NCBI GenBank assembly: GCA_036656615.1
Contig: JAVXHY010000005.1
Location: forward strand, 26,432 to 90,431
Length of the DNA: 64,000 bases
From: CAUPWF01 sp036656615
Lineage (GTDB): Bacteria; Bacillota; Clostridia; Lachnospirales; Lachnospiraceae
Direction: 5' to 3'
Made by a program: the position numbers and the translations under genes. The notes beneath the pieces are model-generated. The model was not told where the DNA came from, did not search any database, and saw nothing but the letters and a program-made list of their open reading frames with translations. Every line of letters begins with the position of its first letter. The first letter of the stretch is position 1. Below, one piece after another: positions 1 to 9,066 of the stretch.

Positions 1-271
1 AATTCTCAAAAAAGATATCTTCTGTAGCAACGGTATTATGTCTTGCACATTTCACATAATCTAGACATTTATTCGTTGCTATTTTACATAACCAGGCTTT
101 TTCATTCGTTCTATCAAAGCGTGAAAAATTCTTATAAGCAGATAAAAAAGTTTCCTGAGTAAGATCTTGAGAATCAAAATAATTGCCAGTAAGCTTATAA
201 CATATGGAAAATATTAGATTTTGGTAGCAGTCTATCATATGTTCTAGCAATTGTTGCTCGTTAATTTGCAT
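1..271 (-). CDS. ECF-type sigma-70 factor, N-terminal part (runs off window)
   Basis: The minus-strand frame from the ATG at 271 reads 90 codons without a stop and leaves the window at base 1. The protein begins MQINEQQLLEHMIDCYQNLI. It contains a sigma region 2 core: DLTQETFLSAYKNFSRF, then KAWLCKIATNKCLDYVK. These match the helix that binds core polymerase and the -10 element in group 4 (ECF) sigma factors. Region 4 and any adjacent anti-sigma gene lie outside the window, so the regulon is unknown. The Shine-Dalgarno site lies in an AAAGGGGGGG run that abuts the start codon, leaving an unusually short spacer. The gene lies 67 bp downstream of the lipoprotein at 339-1346 and could be co-transcribed with it. 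Family assignment is firm; everything else is unknown. Confidence 0.8.
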   Translation of the reverse strand, partial: MQINEQQLLEHMIDCYQNLIFSICYKLTGNYFDSQDLTQETFLSAYKNFSRFDRTNEKAWLCKIATNKCLDYVKCARHNTVATEDIFFEN

Positions 272-338
272 CCCCCCCTTTCGCTTCTTCACTATCTATA
301 ACGAATTAATTGGGATATATGATTCAAAATGATTCAAA

Positions 339-1346
339 TTATTTTACTATTTTTGCTTTGGATTTCAAATCTTCAGGAATGGTGATACCAAGTGTGGCAG
401 CAGTACCTTCATTAATAATCAAATCCACTTTTTGTAGATATTCAATAGGCATAGAAGCAGGGGTGGAGGTCCCTTCCAGAATCTTCACAGCCTGAGCCGC
501 GGTCTGTATGCCAAGTTCATGATAATTGATGGCGTAGGAAGCTAATCCACCACTTTGACACATTCCTTCTTCTCCAGTAATAACAGGAATACCAAGCTCG
601 TTAGCGACCATTCCTACCGTAGACATTCCAGCAGCAATCAAATTATCAGTTGGTGCATAAATTACATCTGCCTTACCTTTCAAAGCTTCTACAACCTGGC
701 GAATTTCACTGGATTCGGAAACCGTAGCATCTATTGTTTTTAGACCTAGTTTTGTAGCTTCTTTTTTTGCAAGAGCTACTTGAAATTTAGAGTTTGTTTC
801 ACTGGAACAGTAGAGCATTGCTACAGTTTTAGCTTTTGGGACGAGTTCAGTGATGAGAGATATTTGTTCTTTTACTGGTGTTAAATCAGAAGTTCCAGTT
901 ACATTATTTCCAGGGACTTCATTCGTTTGTACAAGTTTGGCATTTGCTGGGTCAGTTACAGCTGTCACTAGAATTGGAATTTCTTTTGTTTCATTTGCGG
1001 CTGCTTGAGCAGCGGGTGTAGCAATGGCTAAAATAAGGTCACATTTGGCGGTAACAAGCTGGGAAGCAATGGTAGAACAATTTGCCTGTTCTCCTTGTGC
1101 ATTCTTAAAAATTAATTCAATATTCTTTGAGTCCTTATATCCAGCCTGTTCAAGACCTTGTACAAAACCTTCATAAGCTGCATCTAAAGCGTCATGTTCT
1201 ACTAATTGGATGATACCAATCTTCTTTGGGTTTGTATGATCGGAGTGCTTGTTTTGGGTATTGGATTTGCTGTCTTTACATGCAGTGAGCACCAGAATCA
1301 TGACGGTAAGTAATATTCCAATTGTAATTAATTTGTTTGTTTTCAT
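339..1346 (-). CDS. TrpX-type ABC transporter substrate-binding lipoprotein (orphan)
   Basis: 335-residue binding protein of the ABC_sub_bind (PF04392-like, TrpX/YtrX) family. The N-terminus is a lipoprotein signal: a hydrophobic stretch ending in LTAC, the lipobox cysteine. The mature part has two alpha/beta lobes and motifs shared with its paralogue at 10788-11813, such as GIIQLVEH, AIATPAAQA and YAPTDNLI. An in-frame ATG at 1361 exists, but the AAAGGA box lies between it and the ATG at 1346, so 1346 is preferred. No permease or ATPase is adjacent. The complete system is 8 kb away, so this protein may feed that transporter. The ligand is not proven: the family is linked to tryptophan or aromatic compounds in other Firmicutes. 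A palindrome and a -35-like element lie just upstream. Confidence 0.88.
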   Translation of the reverse strand: MKTNKLITIGILLTVMILVLTACKDSKSNTQNKHSDHTNPKKIGIIQLVEHDALDAAYEGFVQGLEQAGYKDSKNIELIFKNAQGEQANCSTIASQLVTAKCDLILAIATPAAQAAANETKEIPILVTAVTDPANAKLVQTNEVPGNNVTGTSDLTPVKEQISLITELVPKAKTVAMLYCSSETNSKFQVALAKKEATKLGLKTIDATVSESSEIRQVVEALKGKADVIYAPTDNLIAAGMSTVGMVANELGIPVITGEEGMCQSGGLASYAINYHELGIQTAAQAVKILEGTSTPASMPIEYLQKVDLIINEGTAATLGITIPEDLKSKAKIVK

Positions 1347-1383
1347 TTTTTGTCCTTTCATCTAGAAAATTATAATACGTTGA

Positions 1384-1412
1384 AGTTTAATACGATTAAA
1401 CTAAGATGTCAA
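1384..1412 (-). promoter_or_regulatory. Candidate promoter with 19-nt palindromic operator
   Basis: Read on the minus strand, TTGACA (1412-1407) is followed 4 nt later by a perfect inverted repeat, AGTTTAAT-CGT-ATTAAACT (1402-1384). The repeat fills the -35/-10 spacer and runs into a weak -10 (TAAACT). A similarly placed palindrome precedes the paralogous binding protein at 11.8 kb. The repressor is not identifiable from the window. Confidence 0.5.
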
Positions 1413-1593
1413 GGATATTCTTGAACTGGGTTCCTGTGAACTTATCTGAAGAAACTTTTATAGAGATGGATAAATGGTTGATTCTTGTTAAAAAAAACAT
1501 ATAATAGGTAAGATTTATTGATTTTATTGGTATATTGATCTAATATAGAGAATATAAGCTACAATGGAAGTCATTTATGTTGGAGGTGATATT

Positions 1594-2316
1594 GTGAGTG
1601 AGAATCGATTGAATAAAATCATTCAAGATTCAAAGAAATTAGTGTTTTTTGGTGGGGCAGGAGTATCAACGGAAAGTGGAATCCCAGATTTTAGGAGCAG
1701 TACGGGAATCTACAGTGAAAAGAATATATACCCACCAGAACAAATTGTAAGTCATAGTTTTTTTCTTCAACATACAGAGGAGTTTTATGATTTTTATAAA
1801 AACAAAATGATTTTTCTTGATGCAAAGCCTAATAAAGCACATTTAAAACTTGCGCAACTAGAAGCAAGTGGAATATTAACCGCCGTAATTACACAGAATA
1901 TTGATGGTTTACATCAAATAGCAGGAAGTAAAAATGTGTTGGAATTACATGGAAGTATTCATCGAAATTATTGTCAGCATTGTCATAGGTTCTATGATGC
2001 AGCTTATGTGAAGCACGCATTGGGAATACCCAAGTGTGAATGTGGCGGTATAATAAAGCCAGATGTTGTTTTATATGAAGAGGGGCTAGATCAAGAGATT
2101 ATTTCGCAGTCTATTCAGGCAATTAGTCAGGCAGATACATTGATTATTGGAGGAACCTCCCTGGTGGTATATCCAGCCGCAAGTTTTATTGATTATTTTC
2201 AAGGGAAAAATTTAATTGTAATTAACAAGACCGCTACGCCTCGAGATGATCAAGGAACTCTATGTTTACATGGAGCTATCGGAGAAATATTAGGAGGCGT
2301 ACCGGATGGAAAGTAA
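1594..2316 (+). CDS. cobB: Sir2-family NAD-dependent protein deacylase (sirtuin)
   Basis: 240-residue sirtuin that removes acyl groups from lysines using NAD+, giving nicotinamide and O-acyl-ADP-ribose in the cytosol. Visible motifs in order: the Rossmann-type NAD loop FFGGAGVSTESGIPDFRS, the TQNIDGLH motif, the catalytic His in LELHGSIH, zinc cysteines as CQHC and later CECGG, and the NAD-binding segment IIGGTSLVVYPA. A longer ATG start at 1564 is possible. The GTG at 1594 is chosen because GGAGGTGA sits just before it with a proper spacer. Length is normal for bacterial CobB/SrtN proteins. The following diguanylate cyclase gene overlaps its end by 11 nt, so the two are translationally coupled. 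It is not the cobyrinate amidase that shares the symbol. Confidence 0.92.
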   Translation: MSENRLNKIIQDSKKLVFFGGAGVSTESGIPDFRSSTGIYSEKNIYPPEQIVSHSFFLQHTEEFYDFYKNKMIFLDAKPNKAHLKLAQLEASGILTAVITQNIDGLHQIAGSKNVLELHGSIHRNYCQHCHRFYDAAYVKHALGIPKCECGGIIKPDVVLYEEGLDQEIISQSIQAISQADTLIIGGTSLVVYPAASFIDYFQGKNLIVINKTATPRDDQGTLCLHGAIGEILGGVPDGK

Positions 2317-3721
2317 AACAATAAATGAGGAAAGAACTGCACTCCTGCAAGACAAAATTAACGAATTAGAAGGACAATTAAAAGATGTCCAAAGAGAACT
2401 GGAAATTAGTCAAAAACGTTTTCGCATTGCTGTTGATTTTTCAGACGTAACCATCTTTGATTATAATATAAAAACAAAGAAAATTTTGACTCAGACTAAG
2501 GATAACGAAATTTTTGGCATACCAAGTACTTTAGAGCATGGAATAGAAGAAGTAATTCATTTTGGGATTATTGCAGAACGGAGCAAAGAAAGTCTTAGAG
2601 CACTATTTCATGAAGTTGATCAGGGGGCGGCTACAGCTTCTGCAACGATATATGCCAATGCCCTAGATGGGAAAGAACGCACATTGAAGCTTCAGATGAT
2701 TAATATTTTCAATCAAAGTAATGAGCCAGTCTATGCAGTAGGTGTAAAAAAAGATATTACCGAAGTGATTCAATTTCGTAGGGAAAAAGAATATAGTGAG
2801 CTATTGACGACAGAACTTACCTTTATATATGAGGCAAATGTCACTCAAAACAAAGTCTTACGGTGTAACAAACAGTGGGCAAAGGATGCAGGAGTAGAAG
2901 GAATTGTTAGTCTTACAGATCTTTTGCAGCGTACCTGTGAAAAAAACGTTTATTCAGAAGATATTATCTTATTCTTGGGAAAACAGTCTCAGACGTCTAT
3001 TATTGAAACTTTTAGAGGAGGTACCCCTCTGATATCTTTTGAGTACCGTAGGAAGATAGAAAATAACAGGTATTCATGGTTCGAGACGCAAGTAAGTCTT
3101 ATTGAAGATGAAATAACAAAAGATATTAATATGCGGGTATATATTTCTAATATTGATAAGAAAAAGAAAAAAGAGAAAATAGTGGAATCAGAGCGGGAAC
3201 GATATAAATCAGTGTTGTATAAGGCACAGCATGATTTGTTGACAGGATTTTATAATAAACATGTTGTAACAGAAAAAATAAATGAAATCCTTTTTTCGGA
3301 TGAAGGGAAACAAGGTGTCCATGTATTTTTTATTATTGATTTAGATTATTTCAAACAGGTAAATGATCAATTTGGTCATGCTTTTGGAGATGGGGTATTG
3401 TCTAAAACAGCTAGTAAAATAAGAGCATTATTTCGCGATGAAGATATCTTAGGACGTATTGGTGGGGATGAATTCATTATCTTTATGAAAAATGTAAAAG
3501 ATGAAAATATTGCTTTCACAAAGGCAAAGGAAATATGCAAGAGCTCCTCGGAGGATTATACACAGGATGGTATTGTATATAAACCAACGGTGAGTATTGG
3601 TATTGCAGTGTTTGATAAACATGGTCAGAATTTTGACGAACTTTATCGTCATTCGGATATTGCACTTTACCACGCAAAGGAACAGGGACGTAATCAATAT
3701 TCCATGTATCATCGAATATAG
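2306..3721 (+). CDS. PAS-GGDEF diguanylate cyclase
   Basis: 471-residue soluble signalling protein predicted to make cyclic di-GMP from two GTP. Residues 5-40 look like a coiled coil. They are followed by one or two PAS-like sensor regions (about 40-150 and 160-285), then a short helix and a GGDEF domain (about 305-470). The active-site loop reads GRIGGDEFIIF with an intact GGDEF, and the metal site DLDYFKQVND is present. No membrane segment is seen, so it should sense a cytosolic cue. An RxxD inhibitory site is not obvious before the GGDEF. It starts inside the end of the sirtuin gene behind a GGAGGC site, so both are made from one transcript. No terminator is evident in the 121 bp between its end and dltD, which converges on it. 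Confidence 0.9.
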   Translation: MESKTINEERTALLQDKINELEGQLKDVQRELEISQKRFRIAVDFSDVTIFDYNIKTKKILTQTKDNEIFGIPSTLEHGIEEVIHFGIIAERSKESLRALFHEVDQGAATASATIYANALDGKERTLKLQMINIFNQSNEPVYAVGVKKDITEVIQFRREKEYSELLTTELTFIYEANVTQNKVLRCNKQWAKDAGVEGIVSLTDLLQRTCEKNVYSEDIILFLGKQSQTSIIETFRGGTPLISFEYRRKIENNRYSWFETQVSLIEDEITKDINMRVYISNIDKKKKKEKIVESERERYKSVLYKAQHDLLTGFYNKHVVTEKINEILFSDEGKQGVHVFFIIDLDYFKQVNDQFGHAFGDGVLSKTASKIRALFRDEDILGRIGGDEFIIFMKNVKDENIAFTKAKEICKSSSEDYTQDGIVYKPTVSIGIAVFDKHGQNFDELYRHSDIALYHAKEQGRNQYSMYHRI

Positions 3722-3842
3722 AGGCTAGAATTGTGAGTAAATAAAAGTTGGAGCGGTTGACAAATCTGTATGAAGAAGATAAAGATAGAGAATCATCATA
3801 AAGACGTAGAACAGCAATGTCCATCCTATAAATTGATAAGTT

Positions 3843-5018
3843 TTAGTTGTCTTTATTTTCTTTATAATATTGATAAAGTAATTCATTTATAGTTACCCAC
3901 CCTTTCTTGCCTAAATGTATACCATCTTGAAAGAAATATTTTGTAAATTCATTTTTAGATAAATCGGTGTATCTAGCACCATGGCTTTCACAAATTTCCC
4001 GTATGTTATTATAATATTTTGTTCTAGTGGAAGGTGGAAATCCGGTATAATCATACCAGTATCCATTTACTGGAAGTGCAATAATATAGGGTTTAATGTC
4101 TAATTCCTTACATACATCCAGAAAGCAGTTAAAATCGTCGTATTCAGGAGAAACGGTATAAACATCCGCAATATTCTTTTGCTGACCTTTTTTTAATTGA
4201 AGCTTTGGTATGATTTGTTTATAACATCTAGGACTCATATAAAAAGGGTTGGTATTCTTTTGTATACCTTCCGTTTCAGCCCGCAGAAAATAAGCATCCC
4301 AATCAATAGGAGTATTTTTATTATTCTTATTTTGGTTTTTTTTCAGACCTTCTAGTTCTATTTCAGACAAAATGGTCTGATGCATGGTCTCTCTGAGAAA
4401 AGCGGTGTAAATAGGGTAGTTTATGCAATCAATTAAAGTTGGATTTTCATGTAACATTACCCGGTCATAAAGCTGAACTTTGTGCAGCATTTTAGGGTCA
4501 GTGTCCAATAGAGATTCTGAACGTTTTTTAATATATTGTTTCGTATCATCTGTAAGAGATTTGTTTTCTAACATATCTAAGTAACTGACTTCTGAAAAAC
4601 GAGAGGCAAAAGCTTCATTTTCTACACCATTTTTACGAAACCAGGATGGTGAAACCAACAATACCACTTTTTTATTTGGAATAGAATCACCAATGGCTGC
4701 TAATGTGATTGCGTGGTTAAGACACTGATAGTAACCAGAACCTATTAACATAGGATTAAAAGCAAAGCCTTGAAACATAGTCTTAGGATGATAAATCGTC
4801 TTTTGACCATGTGCAAGCTCAGAGGAGCCAAATACTACAAGAGTATCTTTGTTGATATTCTGTTTCATTGCATCAGGAGAATGAAATTTCACTTCATTGA
4901 TCCATGTGCTAAATGCATTATTATTTAATGTAAAGTTATTAATATCATTTCGATCTAGTCCGACTGCAGTAATTAAAAATAAAATTAATGCAGTAAGAAA
5001 TGCAATTATTTTTTTCAA
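3843..5018 (-). CDS. dltD: D-alanyl-lipoteichoic acid biosynthesis protein DltD
   Basis: 391-residue final member of the dlt pathway, which decorates teichoic acids with D-alanine on the outer face of the membrane. An N-terminal membrane anchor (MKKIIAFLTALILFLITAVG) is followed by an extracytoplasmic SGNH-like hydrolase fold. The Ser motif is in VFGSSELAHG and the Asp/His pair is in FQDGIHLGKKGW near the C-terminus. Length fits the family. It is the last gene of dltABCD, 4 bp after dltC. Its role as acyl-transfer partner of DltB/DltC comes from family knowledge. D-alanylation lowers cell-wall negative charge and raises resistance to cationic peptides. Confidence 0.93.
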   Translation of the reverse strand: MKKIIAFLTALILFLITAVGLDRNDINNFTLNNNAFSTWINEVKFHSPDAMKQNINKDTLVVFGSSELAHGQKTIYHPKTMFQGFAFNPMLIGSGYYQCLNHAITLAAIGDSIPNKKVVLLVSPSWFRKNGVENEAFASRFSEVSYLDMLENKSLTDDTKQYIKKRSESLLDTDPKMLHKVQLYDRVMLHENPTLIDCINYPIYTAFLRETMHQTILSEIELEGLKKNQNKNNKNTPIDWDAYFLRAETEGIQKNTNPFYMSPRCYKQIIPKLQLKKGQQKNIADVYTVSPEYDDFNCFLDVCKELDIKPYIIALPVNGYWYDYTGFPPSTRTKYYNNIREICESHGARYTDLSKNEFTKYFFQDGIHLGKKGWVTINELLYQYYKENKDN

Positions 5019-5022
5019 AATC

Positions 5023-5253
5023 TTATCCTCTTGATTCTACAAGTGCAATGATTTTCCCAGGTGTATTTAAATCTGAACGTTGAAATTCAGATGGCGACAG
5101 TACAACGTGAAGGGTATCCTCAATGTTTGCAAGCAATTCCGCAAAACCCAATGAATCTAATAAATCAGTTGCTAACAAATCAATATTCATATCTTCTTTT
5201 ACAATATCATCTTCACAAACTTCTGCTAAAATTTCTAATAATTGTTCTTTCAT
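5023..5253 (-). CDS. dltC: D-alanine carrier protein DltC
   Basis: 76-residue acyl-carrier-type protein. The phosphopantetheine attachment serine lies in LLATDLLDSLGFAEL (the DSLG motif, about residue 34). The small acidic four-helix size is typical. DltA loads D-alanine onto it as a thioester and DltB uses it as donor. It sits directly between dltB (start codon of dltC follows the dltB stop without a gap) and dltD. There is a clear AGGAAAT-type ribosome binding site. Confidence 0.95.
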   Translation of the reverse strand: MKEQLLEILAEVCEDDIVKEDMNIDLLATDLLDSLGFAELLANIEDTLHVVLSPSEFQRSDLNTPGKIIALVESRG

Positions 5254-6423
5254 TTAATTTCCTCCAATCAGGGTTAGGATTTCTATAAATCGTCCAGAAA
5301 AAATAAGAAATCCAAACATAACAAGTTGCATAGTAACAAACCAAGATAATACTCGGTAGATAGGACTGGTTTTATGTTTCTTATAAAACTTAGATTTTTT
5401 TTGATAAATCTCAGTTATGGCTAATAGACCACCGTGATATAAACCATATAGTAGATAGGAAAGATGAAGTCCATGCCACAGGCCCATAATTAGCATATTG
5501 ACCAAAAACCCAGCAGAAGCTCGTTGAAGCCGTGTATGAAACCATTTCTTGTGTACACAGGTCATCACGAAACGTGTAAAAATAAAATCTCGAAACCAAT
5601 GTGATAATGTAATATGCCATCTATCCCAGAAATCCTTGATATCGACAGCTAGAAATGGTCTGCGAAAATTATCGGGAGTTCTAATGCCCAATATGTAACT
5701 GGTACCTATTGCCATCAGGCTATAACCGGCAAAATCAAAAAAAAGATAAAATCCGTATACATAGGCATATGAAATGATATCATACCATAAAATACTTTTA
5801 CTGTAACATCCCATCATTTCATGAAAATAAGATGCAAATACAATTTTATATACCAAACCAAGTAATAACTTCCATAATCCATCCCCTAGATTAGACAAAT
5901 AATCTTTCCTGGTTAATGTTTTGATCCAGTCTTCATGAAAACGCCGGCTACGGTCAATGGGACCAGAGCTTAAAGAAGGAAAAAATAGGAAAAATCCAAG
6001 CCATTCCATGAGTGGAATATTAAGAATGATTCCATCATAGATCTCAATGATCATTTGTATGGATTTGAATGTTAAGTAAGAAATACCCAAAAAACCAAAG
6101 ATATTCAAATCCCAAAATGGAGTACACTTACTTAAAATCAATGGAAGTATACTTAGAATCAATGCACCATAGTAGATGTTTTTTTTGCGTTCATATTTTT
6201 GGCGAAGATGTAAGTAGGTTTGAATGATAACAAATTCTAATATATAAAATAATACTAAGTACAGGAACTGTTTTGGATGATTATGAAAAACCAAATAAAT
6301 AAAAATACAAGAAAGAAATAAGGTATAACAACGAATTGGTTTTTCAAATATTCCCAGTAAAACAGCCGGAAACAATGCAATAAGTAAATACAAAAAAAAC
6401 AAGTAACCTTCATAAAAATTCAA
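5254..6423 (-). CDS. dltB: MBOAT-family D-alanyl transferase DltB
   Basis: 389-residue polytopic membrane protein of the MBOAT O-acyltransferase family, with about ten or eleven hydrophobic segments. The family-defining histidine appears in MGLWHGLHLSYLLYGLYHG. Upstream, the DRWHITLSHWFRDFIF segment matches the conserved DltB funnel region. It moves D-alanine from DltC across the membrane toward lipoteichoic acid. The gene lies 2 bp from dltA and abuts dltC, consistent with a single transcript. Confidence 0.95.
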   Translation of the reverse strand: MNFYEGYLFFLYLLIALFPAVLLGIFEKPIRCYTLFLSCIFIYLVFHNHPKQFLYLVLFYILEFVIIQTYLHLRQKYERKKNIYYGALILSILPLILSKCTPFWDLNIFGFLGISYLTFKSIQMIIEIYDGIILNIPLMEWLGFFLFFPSLSSGPIDRSRRFHEDWIKTLTRKDYLSNLGDGLWKLLLGLVYKIVFASYFHEMMGCYSKSILWYDIISYAYVYGFYLFFDFAGYSLMAIGTSYILGIRTPDNFRRPFLAVDIKDFWDRWHITLSHWFRDFIFTRFVMTCVHKKWFHTRLQRASAGFLVNMLIMGLWHGLHLSYLLYGLYHGGLLAITEIYQKKSKFYKKHKTSPIYRVLSWFVTMQLVMFGFLIFSGRFIEILTLIGGN

Positions 6424-6425
6424 AT

Positions 6426-7940
6426 TTATAATCCTCCTAAGTAATGCCGATTAACTTTACCATTATTTGTAAGGGGAAATGTATCTAAAAATTTAATTTT
6501 TTTAGGAATCATATAATCGGGGAGTTGTTTTTTCAATTCTGTTCTTAGCACCTGAGCAGTTGCAAAAGCATCGTCTATTGGATTCGTATATATGATATAA
6601 GCAGTTAGACTTTTTACTTTGTTTTCTTTTATATTAGGTAGAACAATGGCGTTAGACACATGGTCTAGTTTTAAAAGATTTTGTTCAATATCTTCAAGTT
6701 CAATTCGGTAGCCGTGTAATTTGATTTGTAGATCCAGACGTCCACAGTAGTAAAGCAGATCATCATGCAGATACCCTTCATCGCCTGTGTGATACCCTCG
6801 TAGAGTTTGGGTTCCATAGGAACGAGTGAAAAAGGAATGCTCATTCATTACCAAATTCTGATAATAGCCACAGCTTACGGTATTCCCCATAATTATAATT
6901 TCCCCTTTTTCACCATCTTTGGCCATGGATCCATCTTTCTTATGAATCTCAATGAATGTTCCTGGTTTGGCAGTACCGATAGGAAGAGAAGTTGTACCAG
7001 TATTTAATTCAGGTGTAATACGTATGCTAGTAACAGCAACGGTGGACTCTGTTGGACCATAGGTATTGATAATAGCTGCATTTGGAAACCGTTCCATTAG
7101 TTTGGAAACGGTTGTATTAGTTAATGTTTCGCCACAAAATAAAAAGGTAGAAAGCTGCTTCATAAGTTTTGCATTAAAAGATTTATCTGATAAGCAAAGA
7201 TCAGCAAAGGAAGGAGTAGATACCCATATGGAAGTCTTTGACTGCCGTAAGGATTCTTGTAAGCTTGAATAATCATTTTGTACTTCATGAGAAAGAGTCC
7301 ATAAAGTCCCTCCGCTTGCTAAAGCTGTATATATATCCATAACAGATAAGTCAAAGGAAAAAGGAGCTTGATTTAAAAATACTTTATGTGCGGATGTATC
7401 ATTGGATGCTGCAAGATCCACAGACCATTCAAGAAAATGATTCAAGGAGTTCGCTGTAATCTGCACTCCTTTGGGGTGACCTGTGCTACCGGAAGTAAAG
7501 ATAATATAGAAAACTTTATCTCCGGTTACCCAATACTTAGTAGGAACAGCATCTAATTGAGTAGAAAGAATGTGATGTATTTCGTCAGAATTAATGATTC
7601 GTTTATAGGAACAAGGAAATGATTCAGCAGCTAAAACAAAGGGTGTGTCTATTTGATCCAATATTGTTTGAATACGAGGGGATGGAATAGAAATATCGAT
7701 GGGACAATAAGCATGTCCAGATTTCACACAAGCCAGCATGCTAATCAACATAAGTGGTGATTTGTGTCCATAAACAACAATGGGTGATTGATCTGTCCCA
7801 CAAATGGAAACGATATAGGAAGCAAGTTTATCAGAGGCAGTGGAAAGCTCTCGGTAAGTAAGTTCGGTTTCTGTTGATTGTAATGCAACCTGGTCAGGCT
7901 GTATGTAACTGAAATTCTGAAGCTGTTCTAAAATATTCAT
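6426..7940 (-). CDS. dltA: D-alanine--[D-alanyl-carrier] ligase DltA
   Basis: 504-residue ANL-superfamily adenylating enzyme that activates D-alanine with ATP and transfers it to the DltC thiol in the cytosol. Core motifs are visible: FTSGSTGHPKGVQ (phosphate loop), INTYGPTESTVAV, YHTGDEGYLHDD with GRLDLQIKLHGYRIELEDIE, and a C-terminal lysine in NNGKVNRHYL. An in-frame ATG at 7958 is less likely, because the AAGGAGGG box lies between it and the ATG at 7940. First gene of dltABCD. No separate dltX-like micropeptide gene was seen upstream. The operon is probably driven by the promoter-like element at 7966-7995. Confidence 0.95.
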   Translation of the reverse strand: MNILEQLQNFSYIQPDQVALQSTETELTYRELSTASDKLASYIVSICGTDQSPIVVYGHKSPLMLISMLACVKSGHAYCPIDISIPSPRIQTILDQIDTPFVLAAESFPCSYKRIINSDEIHHILSTQLDAVPTKYWVTGDKVFYIIFTSGSTGHPKGVQITANSLNHFLEWSVDLAASNDTSAHKVFLNQAPFSFDLSVMDIYTALASGGTLWTLSHEVQNDYSSLQESLRQSKTSIWVSTPSFADLCLSDKSFNAKLMKQLSTFLFCGETLTNTTVSKLMERFPNAAIINTYGPTESTVAVTSIRITPELNTGTTSLPIGTAKPGTFIEIHKKDGSMAKDGEKGEIIIMGNTVSCGYYQNLVMNEHSFFTRSYGTQTLRGYHTGDEGYLHDDLLYYCGRLDLQIKLHGYRIELEDIEQNLLKLDHVSNAIVLPNIKENKVKSLTAYIIYTNPIDDAFATAQVLRTELKKQLPDYMIPKKIKFLDTFPLTNNGKVNRHYLGGL

Positions 7941-7965
7941 AGTTCGCCCTCCTTTCATAAATAAG

Positions 7966-7995
7966 ATTATAGTTGAAAATACAATCCACTGTAAC
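7966..7995 (-). promoter_or_regulatory. Candidate dlt operon promoter
   Basis: On the minus strand GTTACA (7995-7990) is separated by 18 nt from a perfect TATAAT (7971-7966), about 25 bp before the dltA start. The -35 is a 4/6 match, so the call rests on the -10 and the position. No two-component operator could be recognised. Confidence 0.5.
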
Positions 7996-8145
7996 AGTAT
8001 AGAATTGATTTATAAAGTTCATCTATATAAATTCTTAAAATTTACTAAAGATTTTTATTCGGAAAATAATAATAAATTGCAATTCGATGTACTTAAGTAT
8101 ACAATATAATCTGATAACTTATTAATAAGAGAAAGAGAGTAGTCT

Positions 8146-8988
8146 ATGTTTTTTATGATAGAAGATGCATTTATAGATGCAGTCAAGATATTACCATTTC
8201 TTTTTTTGACATATCTTGTAATTGAATATATAGAACATAAAAATGATGATAAGGTAAAAAATTTCTTAAAACGTTCCAGTAAGTTTGGCCCTATTGTGGG
8301 AAGTTTATTAGGTGTTATTCCCCAATGTGGATTTTCGGCAGCAGCTTCCAATTTTTATGCAGGAAAAATCATTACATTGGGAACGTTAATTGCAGTTTTT
8401 TTATCTACCTCAGATGAAATGCTTCCAATACTTATTTCTACAGGAGCTCCTATGAAGCATATTATTATCATTCTTGTGATAAAAGTAATGATTGGAATAG
8501 TGGCTGGAGTAAGCCTGGATCTCATGTTTCAGAACACAATAGAATTTCAGAATGGATTCCCATCTATTAATGATTTGTGCCAGCGGAGTAAATGTAAATG
8601 TAAGGATGGGGTAGTGAAATCAGCTGCTAAGCATGCCATTCATATTTTTCTGTTTTTATTTCTTATTACATTTATTTTAAATATAGCCTTTTATTATGTG
8701 GGAGACACAGTTATCTTGAACTCTGTCTTTGAAAAACCAATTATTGGAGAACTTTTGGCAGGGCTTATTGGGTTAATTCCAAACTGTGGAGCTTCTGTAT
8801 TAATTACTCAATTGTATGTAAAAGGAGTTATGGGTTTTGGAGCTATGATGTCTGGGCTTTTAGTAGGGGCCGGAACAGGACTATTAGTCCTGTTTAAAGT
8901 AAATAAGAGTATGAAAGAGAATATAAGAATTGTGATTTTGCTTTATATTATAGGAGTTGTATCTGGAACAGTGATTGGGGTATTGTGA
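8146..8988 (+). CDS. Predicted metal/arsenic permease (ArsP_2 / putative manganese transporter family)
   Basis: 280-residue membrane protein with about eight hydrophobic segments in two halves. Each half carries a related cysteine motif, GVIPQCGFSAAASN and GLIPNCGASVLITQLY. This duplicated [PQ/PN]CG signature marks the family annotated variously as putative manganese transporter, arsenic efflux protein or ArsP_2. A central hydrophilic loop is Lys/Cys-rich (CQRSKCKCKDG) and may bind metal. The gene stands alone between dltA (divergent) and the TrpXYZ-like operon (convergent). No metalloregulator lies next to it and no yybP-ykoY element was recognised upstream. Substrate is uncertain; membrane transport is well supported. 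Confidence 0.75.
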   Translation: MFFMIEDAFIDAVKILPFLFLTYLVIEYIEHKNDDKVKNFLKRSSKFGPIVGSLLGVIPQCGFSAAASNFYAGKIITLGTLIAVFLSTSDEMLPILISTGAPMKHIIIILVIKVMIGIVAGVSLDLMFQNTIEFQNGFPSINDLCQRSKCKCKDGVVKSAAKHAIHIFLFLFLITFILNIAFYYVGDTVILNSVFEKPIIGELLAGLIGLIPNCGASVLITQLYVKGVMGFGAMMSGLLVGAGTGLLVLFKVNKSMKENIRIVILLYIIGVVSGTVIGVL

Positions 8989-9066
8989 TTGGTACAAGTA
9001 ATAATCATACAGACAAGCACAACCCACCAACCATAAAAAATCTGTTTTTTCATAGATATGATCTCA

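Noticed and set aside
3449..3824. Two minus-strand open frames overlapping the end of the diguanylate cyclase gene
   Set aside because: They lie opposite the intact GGDEF coding sequence, lack ribosome sites and show no protein-like motifs.
8055..8351. 98-codon minus-strand frame opposite the start of the permease gene
   Set aside because: Antisense to a well-supported membrane protein, with no ribosome site or recognisable domain.
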